Source: Bin5 sp965221145
Lineage (GTDB): Bacteria > Chloroflexota > Anaerolineae > Caldilineales > Caldilineaceae
Direction of reading: 5' to 3'
Assembly: GCA_965221145.1 (NCBI GenBank)
Contig: OZ244877.1
Span: 1,054,001-1,118,000 of the forward strand
DNA: 64,000 nucleotides
The translations under genes were made by a program, and so were the position numbers. Shown one piece after another: positions 16,793 through 25,287 of this stretch. The notes under the pieces are model-generated. The model worked only from the letters and a program-made list of their open reading frames with translations, made no database searches and was not told where the DNA came from. Numbering within the stretch: the stretch's first letter is position 1; each line of letters opens with the position of its first letter.

Positions 16793-17080
16793 ATGGCGAT
16801 CGGACATCTCACCCTCGAACTCTATCTGCCCCTGACCGGTTCGCTGAAAGAGAAGCGGGGCATCGTCAAACCGCTCATCGCCCGCCTGCGCCGCGACTAC
16901 AACGTGTCGGTGTGCGAAGCCGACGGCCAGGATGTGCTCAGCCGCGCCGTGCTGGAGGTGGTCTGTGTCAGCCAGAACGGCGCGCTGGCCTACCGGCAAC
17001 TGGAAAAGATCGCCACGCGCGTGGAAAACTGGCGTCTCGAAGCCGAGTTGATCGATTACTTCATCGAAATGGTTGACTGA
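16793..17080 (+). CDS. DUF503 domain protein (YlxP-like)
   Basis: 95 residues, the normal family size. It starts MAIGHLTLELYLP and contains the signature SLKEKRGIVKPLIARLRRDYNVSV in pieces at residues ~17-40. DUF503 proteins are small ferredoxin-like-fold proteins; in Bacillus YlxP sits near rbfA and translation genes and is thought to act in ribosome maturation. Here it is the last gene of the YgfZ-LipM operon and is followed by a perfect hairpin, so that link is not seen in this genome. Confidence 0.9.
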   Translation: MAIGHLTLELYLPLTGSLKEKRGIVKPLIARLRRDYNVSVCEADGQDVLSRAVLEVVCVSQNGALAYRQLEKIATRVENWRLEAELIDYFIEMVD

Positions 17081-17085
17081 AAGAT

Positions 17086-17134
17086 CAGTGGACAGTGGCT
17101 AGCGAAAAGTGAATAGCAAGCCCACTGTCCACTG
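17086..17134. terminator. Perfect 13-bp inverted repeat between converging genes
   Basis: CAGTGGACAGTGG (17086-17098) pairs exactly with CCACTGTCCACTG (17122-17134) over a 23-base loop. It lies between the stops of the DUF503 gene and lgt, so it can serve both as terminator. There is no long T run. Its TAGTGG/CAGTGG core and GTGGCTAGCG segment recur in the hairpins at 50449 and 59486 (C family). Confidence 0.65.
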
Positions 17135-17140
17135 TAGTTA

Positions 17141-18067
17141 TCAGCGAGCGCCCGGCGAGGGGTTGTGTTTGCTCAGCGCGACCAGGGACTCATCCTGATG
17201 ATCCTGCGCCGACCAGCCGATGTGGCGCACAATGAAAATCGCTACGCAGACGACAACGCTGACAATCGCGATCCACTGCGCGGTCGCCAACTCGCCCATC
17301 ACCCACGCGTCCGGTCGAAACATCTCGACCCAGAAGCGCCCCAACGGGTAAGCGATAAAATAGAGGAGTGCGCCGTCCCCCTGGCGCAGCTTGTGCCCGA
17401 ACTGGCGATAGATCAGGTACAACAGGCCGAACATCAGGATGTTCCAGCCGGCTTCGTAGAAGAAGGTCGGGTGATAGCCGTTGGTGGCATACCAGTCCAG
17501 CGTGGCCTGGGACAGTTCGCCCGCGCCGCAGAAGCCGACATCAGGGGTCGCTTCAGGAGGCCGTTGACAGTGATAGGTCGGGTTGATGTGAAAGGCCCAC
17601 GGCACATTCGTGGCCGGGCCATAGAGTTCCTGGTTGACGAAGTTCCCCATGCGCCCGATTGCCTGGGCGATCAGCACGTTGGGGCCGATATAGTCCAGGT
17701 AGTTCAGGAAATTGAGCTTTTGGCGCCACGTGTAGCCGACGATGGCGATGAGCCCGCCGATCAGCCCGCCGTATATGCCCAGACCACGAAATCCGCCTTC
17801 CCAGAAGTTGATGATTTCGAGGGGATTCTCACGATAGAAAGCCCAACCCGGCGCATCGGCCGGCGTGCTGAATACGTGGTACAGACGGGCGCCGACAATC
17901 CCCAGAATGAGCGTCCAGGCAAGGAGATTCCAGATGTGATCCGGATTCTCGCCCGCGCGCGCGGCCTGACGGGCGGACAGCCATGCGGCTATAAACGCTC
18001 CGCCGATGATACATACGCCATACCATCCCAATGCGAATGGCCCGATTTCAAGAATGATGGGATTCAT
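17141..18067 (-). CDS. lgt: Prolipoprotein diacylglyceryl transferase
   Basis: 308 residues with seven expected membrane helices. The Lgt signature GRMGNFVNQELYG lies at 138-150, with the conserved RLYHV at 61-65. The C-terminal PLGRFWVEMFRPD is the second conserved block. The enzyme attaches diacylglycerol to the lipobox Cys of prelipoproteins, and this window encodes several such proteins (5103, 8445, 13469, 51829). An insertion of about 30 residues with Cys and Pro (HCQRPPEATPDVGFCG) between helices is longer than in E. coli Lgt. Confidence 0.96.
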   Translation of the reverse strand: MNPIILEIGPFALGWYGVCIIGGAFIAAWLSARQAARAGENPDHIWNLLAWTLILGIVGARLYHVFSTPADAPGWAFYRENPLEIINFWEGGFRGLGIYGGLIGGLIAIVGYTWRQKLNFLNYLDYIGPNVLIAQAIGRMGNFVNQELYGPATNVPWAFHINPTYHCQRPPEATPDVGFCGAGELSQATLDWYATNGYHPTFFYEAGWNILMFGLLYLIYRQFGHKLRQGDGALLYFIAYPLGRFWVEMFRPDAWVMGELATAQWIAIVSVVVCVAIFIVRHIGWSAQDHQDESLVALSKHNPSPGAR

Positions 18068-18119
18068 GCTGTGCCCGCTATCTGTGTGGTGGGAAAGGCC
18101 CCGTCCTGACCAATGCAGT

Positions 18120-18148
18120 AGTATAGAAGATACTCGTGCATTCGCAAA
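18120..18148 (-). promoter_or_regulatory. Possible lgt promoter
   Basis: On the minus strand TATACT (18120-18125) lies 17 bp after TTTGCG (18143-18148), 53 bases before the lgt ATG. The -10 is good and the -35 weak. Confidence 0.35.
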
Positions 18149-18200
18149 GAACTGTAGTCAGCCGTTGCGCGCTCCTGCGAGTTGATGCCGATGATCTCCT

Positions 18201-19160
18201 CTACGGGCCTGGCGCGCCATTCTCCAGCCATACTTCCAGCGTTGTGCCCACACGGTGGAAGCTCTCCACGCCCAGCTTATCCAATGTATCTTCGACTGTG
18301 TGCCAGTAGGGATAGGTAAAGTCGATGATGTCGATCGCGGTGAAGCCGGCCTCGATAAACGGAGTGTGGTCGTCGATCAGGGCCGTGCCCGGCGCAGGGA
18401 CGAACCATTCGCCGTACCCCAGCTGTTTGGCGACCGACCAGATCGCCTCGGTCAGGGCGGAGTCGGAATTCGGTTCCCACAGAATCTGCTGATCGGCATC
18501 ACCGATCATATCTACGATGATGGTGTGCCGCGGCGATTGGCACTGTTCCAGTCCGTCCAGATTGTCGACGAAATAGCGGCTGCCCAGGATCCAGTTCCAG
18601 CCGGGAATGCGCCCGTTGTCTTCGGCGTCGAAAAACGCCAGGCAGATCGTGTGGTTCGTACTCTGCACATCCAGCGTACGGGCCAGTTCCAGCAGCACGG
18701 CTACGCCCGACGCGCCGTCATTGGCGCCTGGCACCGGTTTGTTGCGGTTGTCGGGGTTCGGATCCGAGTCGGCAATCATGCGCGTATCGTAATGGGCGCC
18801 TAGAATGATCACCGGGCCGGATCCCCTGAAGGCGATGATGTTGCGTGCCTCTACCTCGTCCAGCGGTCGGAACGGCTGAATCAGCACATTCCACCCGTTC
18901 TGGTTCAACTCCTGGACCAGCCAATCGCCCATCTCGCGGTGGGCCAGCGTGCCGGTGATACGCGGCCCGAAAGACATCTGCTTCTCTGCATAGATCATCG
19001 CCTGATCCGCCGAAAACGCCGCCGGCGCGACAGGTAGCTCCAGCAGGCCATAGCCCAGATAGCCGAAAAAACCGGCGGATGCCGCCAGAGCCACGAGCAG
19101 CGTAATCTCGGTGCGGTAGGTCTGTGTCGTGTTCATAAAGCGCCGCCAGAATGATAGCAT
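18201..19160 (-). CDS. M28-family zinc peptidase / glutaminyl cyclase-like, membrane anchored
   Basis: 319 residues from 19160; an internal ATG at 19136 is also possible. An N-terminal TM segment (ITLLVALAASAGFFGYLGYG) anchors it with the domain outside. Zinc-site blocks of the M28 fold are in order: GAHYDTR, GANDGASG, FFDAEDNG, DMIGDA, DDHTPF and YWHTVEDT. Asp in FFDAEDNG and the single-zinc pattern resemble secreted glutaminyl-peptide cyclotransferases more than aminopeptidases. It either forms N-terminal pyroglutamate or trims peptides; the choice cannot be made from sequence alone. Confidence 0.9.
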   Translation of the reverse strand: MLSFWRRFMNTTQTYRTEITLLVALAASAGFFGYLGYGLLELPVAPAAFSADQAMIYAEKQMSFGPRITGTLAHREMGDWLVQELNQNGWNVLIQPFRPLDEVEARNIIAFRGSGPVIILGAHYDTRMIADSDPNPDNRNKPVPGANDGASGVAVLLELARTLDVQSTNHTICLAFFDAEDNGRIPGWNWILGSRYFVDNLDGLEQCQSPRHTIIVDMIGDADQQILWEPNSDSALTEAIWSVAKQLGYGEWFVPAPGTALIDDHTPFIEAGFTAIDIIDFTYPYWHTVEDTLDKLGVESFHRVGTTLEVWLENGAPGP

Positions 19161-19183
19161 ATTAAGGACAAGGAATGGGGAGA

Positions 19184-19238
19184 GAGGAGTGAGAAGTAGA
19201 GAAAGGAAAGGCTTTCGCTCTCCTATTTGGTCTCTCCT
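19184..19238. repeat. Partial GAGGAGTGAGAA repeat between der and the M28 peptidase
   Basis: GAGGAGTGAGAA at 19184-19195 is identical to the arms at 6631 and 6652. The opposite side holds CTCTCC and TCTCTCC pieces that can pair only partly. It is a decayed or related member of the A family. Confidence 0.45.
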
Positions 19239-20612
19239 TTAGGAGCGGGGCCGCAGGCGAATACGGATCGGCGTGCCCACAAACGGGTAGTGCCGACGCA
19301 GCTGATTTTCCAGGTAGCGAAGATAGCTGAAGTGGGCCAACTCCGGGTCATTGACAAAGAGAACAAATGTGGGCGGCTCAACGCTGGCCTGGGTTGCGTA
19401 GTAGATGCGCAGGGGCCGCAGCAGTTTGGTGGCCGGTGGTGAACGGTGATAAGCATCCTGAATGACCCCGTTCAGCTCCGCGGTGGGGATGCGATAGCGC
19501 CGCTCAGCCGCAACTGCCAGCGCGGTCGGCAGAACTTTCTGCACTCGCTGCTTCGTCAGGGCGCTGATAAAGAGCACCGGCACGTAATCGAGAAATTTCA
19601 GATCGGCGCGTACCTCTCGCGTATATTCCACCATCGTCTGCGTGTCCTTCTCCACGATGTCCCATTTGTTCACCAGAACGACGACGCTCTTATACGCCTC
19701 CAGCACATGACCGGCGATGTGGGCATCCTGCGCGGTGACGCCCTGCACGCCGTCGATGAGCAGCAGGGCCACATCGGCGCGATCGATGCTGCGCATACTT
19801 CGCAGCACGCTGTATTTCTCGATGCCCGGCTCCACGCGTCCACGCCGCCGGATCCCTGCCGTGTCGATCAGCGTGATCTTCTGGCCGTGGTAGACCATTT
19901 CCGTGTCGATGGGATCGCGGGTGGTGCCGGCAATCTCGCTGACGATGGCCCGATCCCGTCCGATCAGCGTGTTGAGCAGACTGCTCTTGCCGACATTCGG
20001 TCTGCCTACGAGGGCGACGGCTACACCTTCATCGTCCTCCCCATCCGTGGCTGGGCTGTCAGACAACTCGGCCGCGATCAGGTCGAGCAGGTCGCCAACG
20101 CCAATGCCGTGAAAGGCGCTGATTGCGATCGGTTCACCGATCCCCAGCGCCCAGAACTCCGCCGCGTTGAACTGGCGCTCTTCGCTCTCGGCCTTGTTCA
20201 CCGCCAGAAGGATCGGCTTCGTCGTCTGTTGCAGATACTCCGCCAAATCCTCGTCGGCTGCTGTCAAGCCATCCTTTCCGTCCACCACCAGGACGATCAC
20301 ATCGGCCTCGTCCACCGCGATGCGGGCCTGGTTCGTAATCTCCGTTACGTAGCTGGCGGAGTCCCGCGCCAGGGGCGCGACGCTCGGTCGGGCAGCCCGA
20401 TACTCGGCCGTCTTCTGCGCTTCGAGGCCGCCTGTGTCGATGACAATGAAGGCGACCCCGCTCCACTCCGCCTCCCCGTAGAGCCGGTCGCGGGTCGTGC
20501 CGGGCAGATCCTCGACTATCGCTGTTCTGGCGCCGATGAGCCGGTTGAACAGGGTCGATTTGCCCACATTGGGGCGACCCACCAGCGCGATCACTGCTTT
20601 TGGCTGTTTCAT
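19239..20612 (-). CDS. der: Ribosome-assembly GTPase Der (EngA)
   Basis: 457 residues, the usual length. Two GTPase domains are present, each with a P-loop GRPNVGKS (near residues 12 and 203), a PGTTRD or AGTTRD switch I, a DTGG or DTAG switch II and NKAE/NKWD specificity motifs. The C-terminal KH-like domain ends in a basic PIRIRLRPRS. Der acts in late assembly of the 50S subunit. The NKAE of domain 1 is the common NKxD variant (E for D). It follows cdaR by 6 bp on the same strand. Confidence 0.97.
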   Translation of the reverse strand: MKQPKAVIALVGRPNVGKSTLFNRLIGARTAIVEDLPGTTRDRLYGEAEWSGVAFIVIDTGGLEAQKTAEYRAARPSVAPLARDSASYVTEITNQARIAVDEADVIVLVVDGKDGLTAADEDLAEYLQQTTKPILLAVNKAESEERQFNAAEFWALGIGEPIAISAFHGIGVGDLLDLIAAELSDSPATDGEDDEGVAVALVGRPNVGKSSLLNTLIGRDRAIVSEIAGTTRDPIDTEMVYHGQKITLIDTAGIRRRGRVEPGIEKYSVLRSMRSIDRADVALLLIDGVQGVTAQDAHIAGHVLEAYKSVVVLVNKWDIVEKDTQTMVEYTREVRADLKFLDYVPVLFISALTKQRVQKVLPTALAVAAERRYRIPTAELNGVIQDAYHRSPPATKLLRPLRIYYATQASVEPPTFVLFVNDPELAHFSYLRYLENQLRRHYPFVGTPIRIRLRPRS

Positions 20613-20618
20613 CTCAGT

Positions 20619-21983
20619 TCAATTGGACGGCGCGGGCGTTTCTGTGGGCGGCGGCTCAGTTGTTTCCGGCTCAGGCACGGGCGACGGCACCGCTGTTTCC
20701 CCTGCCGGCGGCGTTTCACTTGTCCCTGGATCGGGCGTGGATGGCGGCTCAGCCGTCTCGACCGGCTCCGGCGTCGGCGTGGGAGTCGGTGTGATCAGGG
20801 ATTCGATCAGCACTTCGATCGCTTCGGGGATCACGCCCTCCTCAACGATGCCTTCGGGCACGACGACCGTCGGCTGGACAACATGGCTGCCGGGCAACAG
20901 TCCCGTTACGTCGAGCACTACGCGCACGTCTTCCGGGCCGAGCAGTTCCAGCCGGGGCAGGGGGCCGCTCACGATCACTTCCACCTCATCGAGCGAAACA
21001 ATGGTGCGCATATCATTGCTCGTACCTTGGACGACCGGGTGGCGGGTGACGGTCAGGCTGCTCTCCAGCGGGGCCACGCCGACCGTGACAAGGACACTGT
21101 TCTCAAGCGTTGAGACGTTCTCCGGCAGGACCAGGAGAAGTTGCTCCCGCACCTCTCCGATTGCGCCCTCAATGAGGAGCGGCGTCGTCTCCACATAACC
21201 GGGAACTTCGCGCAGCGCGCTGGGGCTGCCAAGCAGAACAACCGTCAGCGGCTCTACCTTCACACCGGTCAGCCGGTAGTTTGGCGCAGGCAAGCCTTTC
21301 ACATCGGCGCGCACGACCACCTCTTTGCGGCCGGGCGGCTGCACCACAGGCACAACGATGCGAGCCGTACCCGGATCAACTTTGACCCGTTCCACCTCCA
21401 GGTTCTGGGCGTTGCGGGGGCTGAGCGGCCGATTCTGTTCCACCTGGCTCTTGGCATTGCGCAAAAAGACTGCGGCAATCACCGAGCGCACCTGCTCCAC
21501 CTGCGTGCGCGGGCCACTGATCTCCACCTCGGCCGGTTCTGCCAGCGGCTCCTGCCAATCGTACCCGAACGCCGCGCTGTCCATCACCTCTACCTCGACC
21601 TCAACGACCTTGGAGATCACCGGCTCCAACTGTACCCGCAGTTGACGCGGTTCGTGCGCGATGATTTCCACGTCCGGGTTCAGTGCGGTGACATCCACCT
21701 GCACCTCATGGCTGCCCTCCGGCAGGTCGGCCAGATCGATGACCGCGCTGAAATCGTCCGCCTGTTGCGATTCCAGAGTGCGTTGCGGCGCTCGCAGCGT
21801 CAGCATCGCCGTGCGACTGGTCAGGTCTTGCAGGCTCTGCAAGCCTTCACCCATATTCCGCACCTCGATCAAAATCGGCTGCTCATATTCTTGCCGACGC
21901 AGTGGGTTTTCCTGATCGATGGCGATAAGCCAGACTGCAAATGCCAAAAGCACCGACAGAAGCAGTGTCGTGGTCTGTCTCAT
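20619..21983 (-). CDS. cdaR: CdaR (YbbR-domain) regulator of diadenylate cyclase
   Basis: 454 residues. An N-terminal TM helix (LLLSVLLAFAVWLIAIDQENP) is followed by four YbbR-like beta domains, seen in repeats such as VRVQLEP, VVVRADVKGLP and VRVVLDVTGLLPGSH. The C-terminal ~55 residues are a Pro/Thr/Glu-rich tail (TPTPTPEPVETAEPP) that is probably disordered and outside the membrane. CdaR controls CdaA and is usually encoded beside it, as here, 88 bp after cdaA. Confidence 0.93.
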   Translation of the reverse strand: MRQTTTLLLSVLLAFAVWLIAIDQENPLRRQEYEQPILIEVRNMGEGLQSLQDLTSRTAMLTLRAPQRTLESQQADDFSAVIDLADLPEGSHEVQVDVTALNPDVEIIAHEPRQLRVQLEPVISKVVEVEVEVMDSAAFGYDWQEPLAEPAEVEISGPRTQVEQVRSVIAAVFLRNAKSQVEQNRPLSPRNAQNLEVERVKVDPGTARIVVPVVQPPGRKEVVVRADVKGLPAPNYRLTGVKVEPLTVVLLGSPSALREVPGYVETTPLLIEGAIGEVREQLLLVLPENVSTLENSVLVTVGVAPLESSLTVTRHPVVQGTSNDMRTIVSLDEVEVIVSGPLPRLELLGPEDVRVVLDVTGLLPGSHVVQPTVVVPEGIVEEGVIPEAIEVLIESLITPTPTPTPEPVETAEPPSTPDPGTSETPPAGETAVPSPVPEPETTEPPPTETPAPSN

Positions 21984-22071
21984 GGTACGATTGAATCGTT
22001 TGACGCAACTTCGGCGATCGTGCCCCTAATGAAGGCGCCAAAGCGAAAGTTTGTCACACTCGGATCGGAAA

Positions 22072-22893
22072 TCATTGGCCTTCAGCCAGATATGCCTCAG
22101 TCTCCGCGTTGCCCATAATCGGCCTGGGATCATAGAACTCTGTGAGCCTGCGCCGTAGCTCGTTCGAATCCAAGCGACGCGCCATGCGCCCACCGGCCGC
22201 AATCGAGATCGCCCCGGTCTCTTCGGACACGACCACGCTCATCGCGTCGGTGAGTTCGGTGATTCCGATGGCTGCCCGGTGGCGCGTGCCCATCTGCCGG
22301 TCCGCAATGTTACGATTGGTCAGCGGCAGGATGCAGGACGCAGCCGCAATTTTGCCGTTCTGGATGATGACTGCGCCGTCATGCAAGGCGGTGCCCGGGA
22401 AAAAGATCGTCAGCAGCAGCTCTACCGTAACTTCACCATCGATCTCAACACCCCTGTCGATATACTCCATCAGGCCGCCGCTGCCTTCCATAATCAGGAG
22501 CGTCCCGTGCCGGCGCGCCGACAACTGCTCGCAGGAGCGTACGATTTCATTGATCAACGGCTCGGTCCCGCCATTGTTGCGGCGCAAGAAGAATGGCGTT
22601 CTCCGGCCTACTTGCTCAAGAACGCGGCGAATTTCCGGCTGGAAAATGACCGGAATCGCCACAAATATCACCACAGAACTGCTGCGTAACAGCCAACTGA
22701 AGGCGGTCAGCTCCACCGTGCGGGTGATGACAAAGACCAGAACGCCGATGATCAGGATTCCGAGCACCAGTTGTACGGCCTGTGTTCCCCGCAGGAGCCG
22801 CAACAGCGCGTAGAAGATCAGCGTGACCAGGAGCAGGTCAACAAGGTTCTGCCAATCTGAAAGACGACTGAGAATTGCCAGAAAGTCGGTCAT
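22072..22893 (-). CDS. cdaA: Diadenylate cyclase CdaA
   Basis: 273 residues. Three N-terminal TM helices (to about residue 75) precede the DAC domain. Catalytic motifs are LHDGAVI (DGA) and RHRAAIG (RHR), both intact. It makes cyclic di-AMP from two ATP at the inner membrane; c-di-AMP controls potassium and osmotic balance. The gene order cdaA-cdaR is the usual one; der follows instead of glmM. Confidence 0.96.
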   Translation of the reverse strand: MTDFLAILSRLSDWQNLVDLLLVTLIFYALLRLLRGTQAVQLVLGILIIGVLVFVITRTVELTAFSWLLRSSSVVIFVAIPVIFQPEIRRVLEQVGRRTPFFLRRNNGGTEPLINEIVRSCEQLSARRHGTLLIMEGSGGLMEYIDRGVEIDGEVTVELLLTIFFPGTALHDGAVIIQNGKIAAASCILPLTNRNIADRQMGTRHRAAIGITELTDAMSVVVSEETGAISIAAGGRMARRLDSNELRRRLTEFYDPRPIMGNAETEAYLAEGQ

Positions 22894-22899
22894 AAGACA

Positions 22900-22972
22900 C
22901 CAGTTTTTTGGTTTTCAGTTTCTAGTTCTTAGTAACCCCATGCGTGCGCGCCAGTTACTAAAAACCAGAAGC
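22900..22972. repeat. AGTTCTTAGTAAC hairpin (B family), copy 1
   Basis: GTTCTTAGTAAC (22925-22936) pairs with GTTACTAAAAAC (22954-22965), 11 of 12 positions. It is flanked by CCAGTTTT on the left and AAAACCAGAAGC (22961-22972) on the right. The same ordered blocks occur at 60408-60479. It fills the gap between argF and cdaA. Confidence 0.7.
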
Positions 22973-22982
22973 AAAGTACTTG

Positions 22983-23915
22983 CTACGGCAGTTCCACTCC
23001 CCCCAGCAGATGGGCGAGAACCGCCTTCTGCGCGTGCAATCGGTTGTGGGCTTGCGGAAAGAGGGCACTGCGGTCACCGTCGGCGACGGCGTCGGATATC
23101 TCTTCGCCGCGGTGGGCCGGCAAGCAGTGCATAACGAGCACGTCCTCATTTTGGGCGCGTTGCACCAACTCTGAATTGACCTGATAGGGCGGCAAGGCGG
23201 CCATCCGTTCCTCCCGTTCATCTTCATCTCCCATACTGATCCAGACATCGGTGTAGAGGACATCCGCGCCGCGCACACCGGCCAGGTCGTCGGTAACTTC
23301 GACCTCCGCTTCCGCCGCGGTCAACACGTCCGGCGAAGGAGTGTAGCCCTGCGGCGCAACGACGCGCACGTTCAGCCCGACCTTGCCCGCAGCCATCAGG
23401 AGACTGGTGGCAACATTATTGGCGCCGTCACCCACGTAGACCACTGTCTTGTCCTCCACCGTGCCGAGTTGCTCCCAGATCGTGAACACATCCGCCAGGG
23501 CCTGGCAGGGGTGGCTGTAATCACTCAGGCCGTTGATGATCGGCACGCTGCCCCATTCCACCATCTCTTCGATGTGGCGATGGGCAAAGACGCGCGCCAT
23601 CACCCCGTCCACATATCCACTCAACACACGGATCACATCCGCCGGGCTTTCACGCGTGCCCAGGCCGATCTCTGCCGGGCTGAGATAGAACGCATAGCCG
23701 CCCAGATGTTGCATGCCCATTTCAAAGCTGACGCGCGTGCGCAGCGATGGCTTCTCGAAGAGCATCGCCAGCGATTTGCCCGTCAGGATCGGTTCATTGC
23801 GTCCGCTCTGCCTCCACTCGTCCTTCAACTGTTTTGCAAGTTTCAACAGGCCCCAAAACTGTTCGCTCGTCAGACTTTCGATGCCGGTGAAATGGGACAG
23901 GGGTGGAGCACTCAC
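22983..23915 (-). CDS. argF: Ornithine carbamoyltransferase
   Basis: 310 residues from GTG 23915, which has AGGAG seven bases upstream; upstream in-frame codons lack this. Carbamoyl-phosphate site SLRTR is at 57-61 (usual STRTR), HPCQ at 135-138 and the ornithine-site HCLP at 263-266. The enzyme makes citrulline from ornithine and carbamoyl phosphate in arginine synthesis. No other arg gene is in the window. A near-consensus -10 (TACAAT) lies about 120 bases upstream within the repeat at 24024-24060. Confidence 0.96.
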   Translation of the reverse strand: MSAPPLSHFTGIESLTSEQFWGLLKLAKQLKDEWRQSGRNEPILTGKSLAMLFEKPSLRTRVSFEMGMQHLGGYAFYLSPAEIGLGTRESPADVIRVLSGYVDGVMARVFAHRHIEEMVEWGSVPIINGLSDYSHPCQALADVFTIWEQLGTVEDKTVVYVGDGANNVATSLLMAAGKVGLNVRVVAPQGYTPSPDVLTAAEAEVEVTDDLAGVRGADVLYTDVWISMGDEDEREERMAALPPYQVNSELVQRAQNEDVLVMHCLPAHRGEEISDAVADGDRSALFPQAHNRLHAQKAVLAHLLGGVELP

Positions 23916-24023
23916 GACATTCTCCTGAAACCTGGGTCTGGACGCAGAGCAAATGTCGGCAGCCAGTCTGTACAAGTGTCGGCGCTGTAAAGGATAAGAA
24001 TACCGGATACGCCAGCGGCATTT

Positions 24024-24060
24024 GCGCTAAAGCTCCTCATTGTAGCAGAGACGCATCGAA
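24024..24060 (-). repeat. ATGCGC hairpin repeat (D family) upstream of argF
   Basis: On the minus strand TTCGATGCGTCTCTGC is followed by TACAATGAGGAGC. The 25-base core matches the copy at 33374 at 21 positions. The stem is weaker here than in other copies. TACAAT is a good -10 hexamer, preceded after 17 bp by AGGACA, so the repeat may provide the argF promoter. The rest of the 309-bp spacer 23916-24223 shows nothing recognisable. Confidence 0.65.
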
Positions 24061-24223
24061 TTGTCCTGATCGCAGCAACTCGATCATTCGCCACTCCTGC
24101 AAGCACAGGGTTGTCTACAAGTAAGACGCCTGACCGGCATGGGAAGTTCCGTTCGGCAATGGGCAGTCTGCCGGCATCCTGTCTATCTCTTCCGGCACGG
24201 ACCCTGGCTGATTGGTCTCCGGA

Positions 24224-25141
24224 TCAGAAAGTCGTCTGCGTCATGGCCGCCGCGCTGACCAGCAAGGCCGCCGTCCACGAAGCCTGGACGCTGACAAGCG
24301 ACCGGCCGCGATAGATTGCCAACCAGGTTGCCAGCCACAGGATGCTCAGCACGGCCAGTTGCAGAGGAGCCTGGCCGACAATCAGCAAGAGCGCAATGCC
24401 AGTTTGAGCCAGCCCCACCGCCCAGAGAGCGATCCTCGGGCCGACGCGCGCGCCGGCCGACTCCAGACAGCGGTTGCCGCCCCACACATGCACTGTCCAC
24501 AATAGGACCAGCGCCCAGTGGTAGCCGCTCCAGGGATCGAGGCCGAAGAGGGTCATGCCCAGGAGCCAGGGCGCCGCGACGACGACAAGGCTGTGCAGCA
24601 CGGAGACTGAGATCAGCGCCACGTGACGCTGAAGCCAGCCGCTCACGGCGATGCCAAGCACCAGAAGCGTCGCCCAGACCGCCGGAATGCCGATAACAAA
24701 GGCAACCATGAACGCGGCAAGAACGCTGGGCAACCATGCCCGCGCCAGGATCGAGAGAACACCGGGGCCGTGCAGGCCGAACAGACGCGCAGCGGGCGAC
24801 CCAAGGGCCAGATAGGGCAGCCAGGATCGTCTGTGTAGAATCGTCTGCTGTATTCGGGGCAGAGCCTCGGGCGTTGCAAGCCCGCCCCACATGTTCCCCC
24901 AAAGCGGATCGACCAGCAGGAAGAGAAGCACCAGAAGTTGCGGGGAGACGGTTCGGCTCACATCGCCGATTCCCGCGGCCAACGCCGCCGCCGCCAACGA
25001 CCAGGCGGCAGAGATGCGCCACGGGGATAGCTCCAGCCAAAAACGGGCGTCCAGCAATGCGCTGCTGGATGTAGCTGGAACGGTCAACGGGGCCGACTCT
25101 GTCTCTGCTGCCGCCGCGCCGATCTTTTCTGATGCTGTCAA
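24224..25141 (-). CDS. Polytopic membrane protein of unknown function
   Basis: 305 residues from ATG 25141. About seven to eight hydrophobic segments follow an Ala/Ser-rich N-terminus, for example ISAAWSLAAAALAAGIGDV, LLVLLFLLVDPLWGNMWGG, VLAAFMVAFVIGIPAVWATLLVLG and LAVLSILWLATWLAIY. An aligned open frame overlapping it on the same strand is longer but has no membrane pattern and is judged spurious. There is some resemblance to UbiA-type or polyprenyl-binding membrane proteins, but no Asp-rich motif was found. No function can be given. Confidence 0.75.
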   Translation of the reverse strand: MTASEKIGAAAAETESAPLTVPATSSSALLDARFWLELSPWRISAAWSLAAAALAAGIGDVSRTVSPQLLVLLFLLVDPLWGNMWGGLATPEALPRIQQTILHRRSWLPYLALGSPAARLFGLHGPGVLSILARAWLPSVLAAFMVAFVIGIPAVWATLLVLGIAVSGWLQRHVALISVSVLHSLVVVAAPWLLGMTLFGLDPWSGYHWALVLLWTVHVWGGNRCLESAGARVGPRIALWAVGLAQTGIALLLIVGQAPLQLAVLSILWLATWLAIYRGRSLVSVQASWTAALLVSAAAMTQTTF

Positions 25142-25183
25142 AATCTACCTGTACTCTTTCGCGCTGCTGACTGGCAAGATCGC

Positions 25184-25212
25184 GCGCCGCTGCTCGGCAG
25201 AGGCGCATTGAA
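25184..25212 (-). repeat. ATGCGC hairpin repeat (D family) upstream of the membrane protein gene
   Basis: On the minus strand TTCAATGCGCCTCTGC leads into a strong stem: GCGCC-T-CTGC pairs with GCAG-C-GGCGC over a 3-base loop. The second arm differs from that at 33374 while pairing is preserved, which argues for selection on structure or for an inverted-repeat origin. It lies about 45-70 bases before the start at 25141. Confidence 0.7.
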
Positions 25213-25287
25213 GCACTGCTTTCTGCGGTGGGGTAGTGTTTTGATCCGCCGCTGATATTATAACAGAAGGGGCGTCTGTGGGGAATT

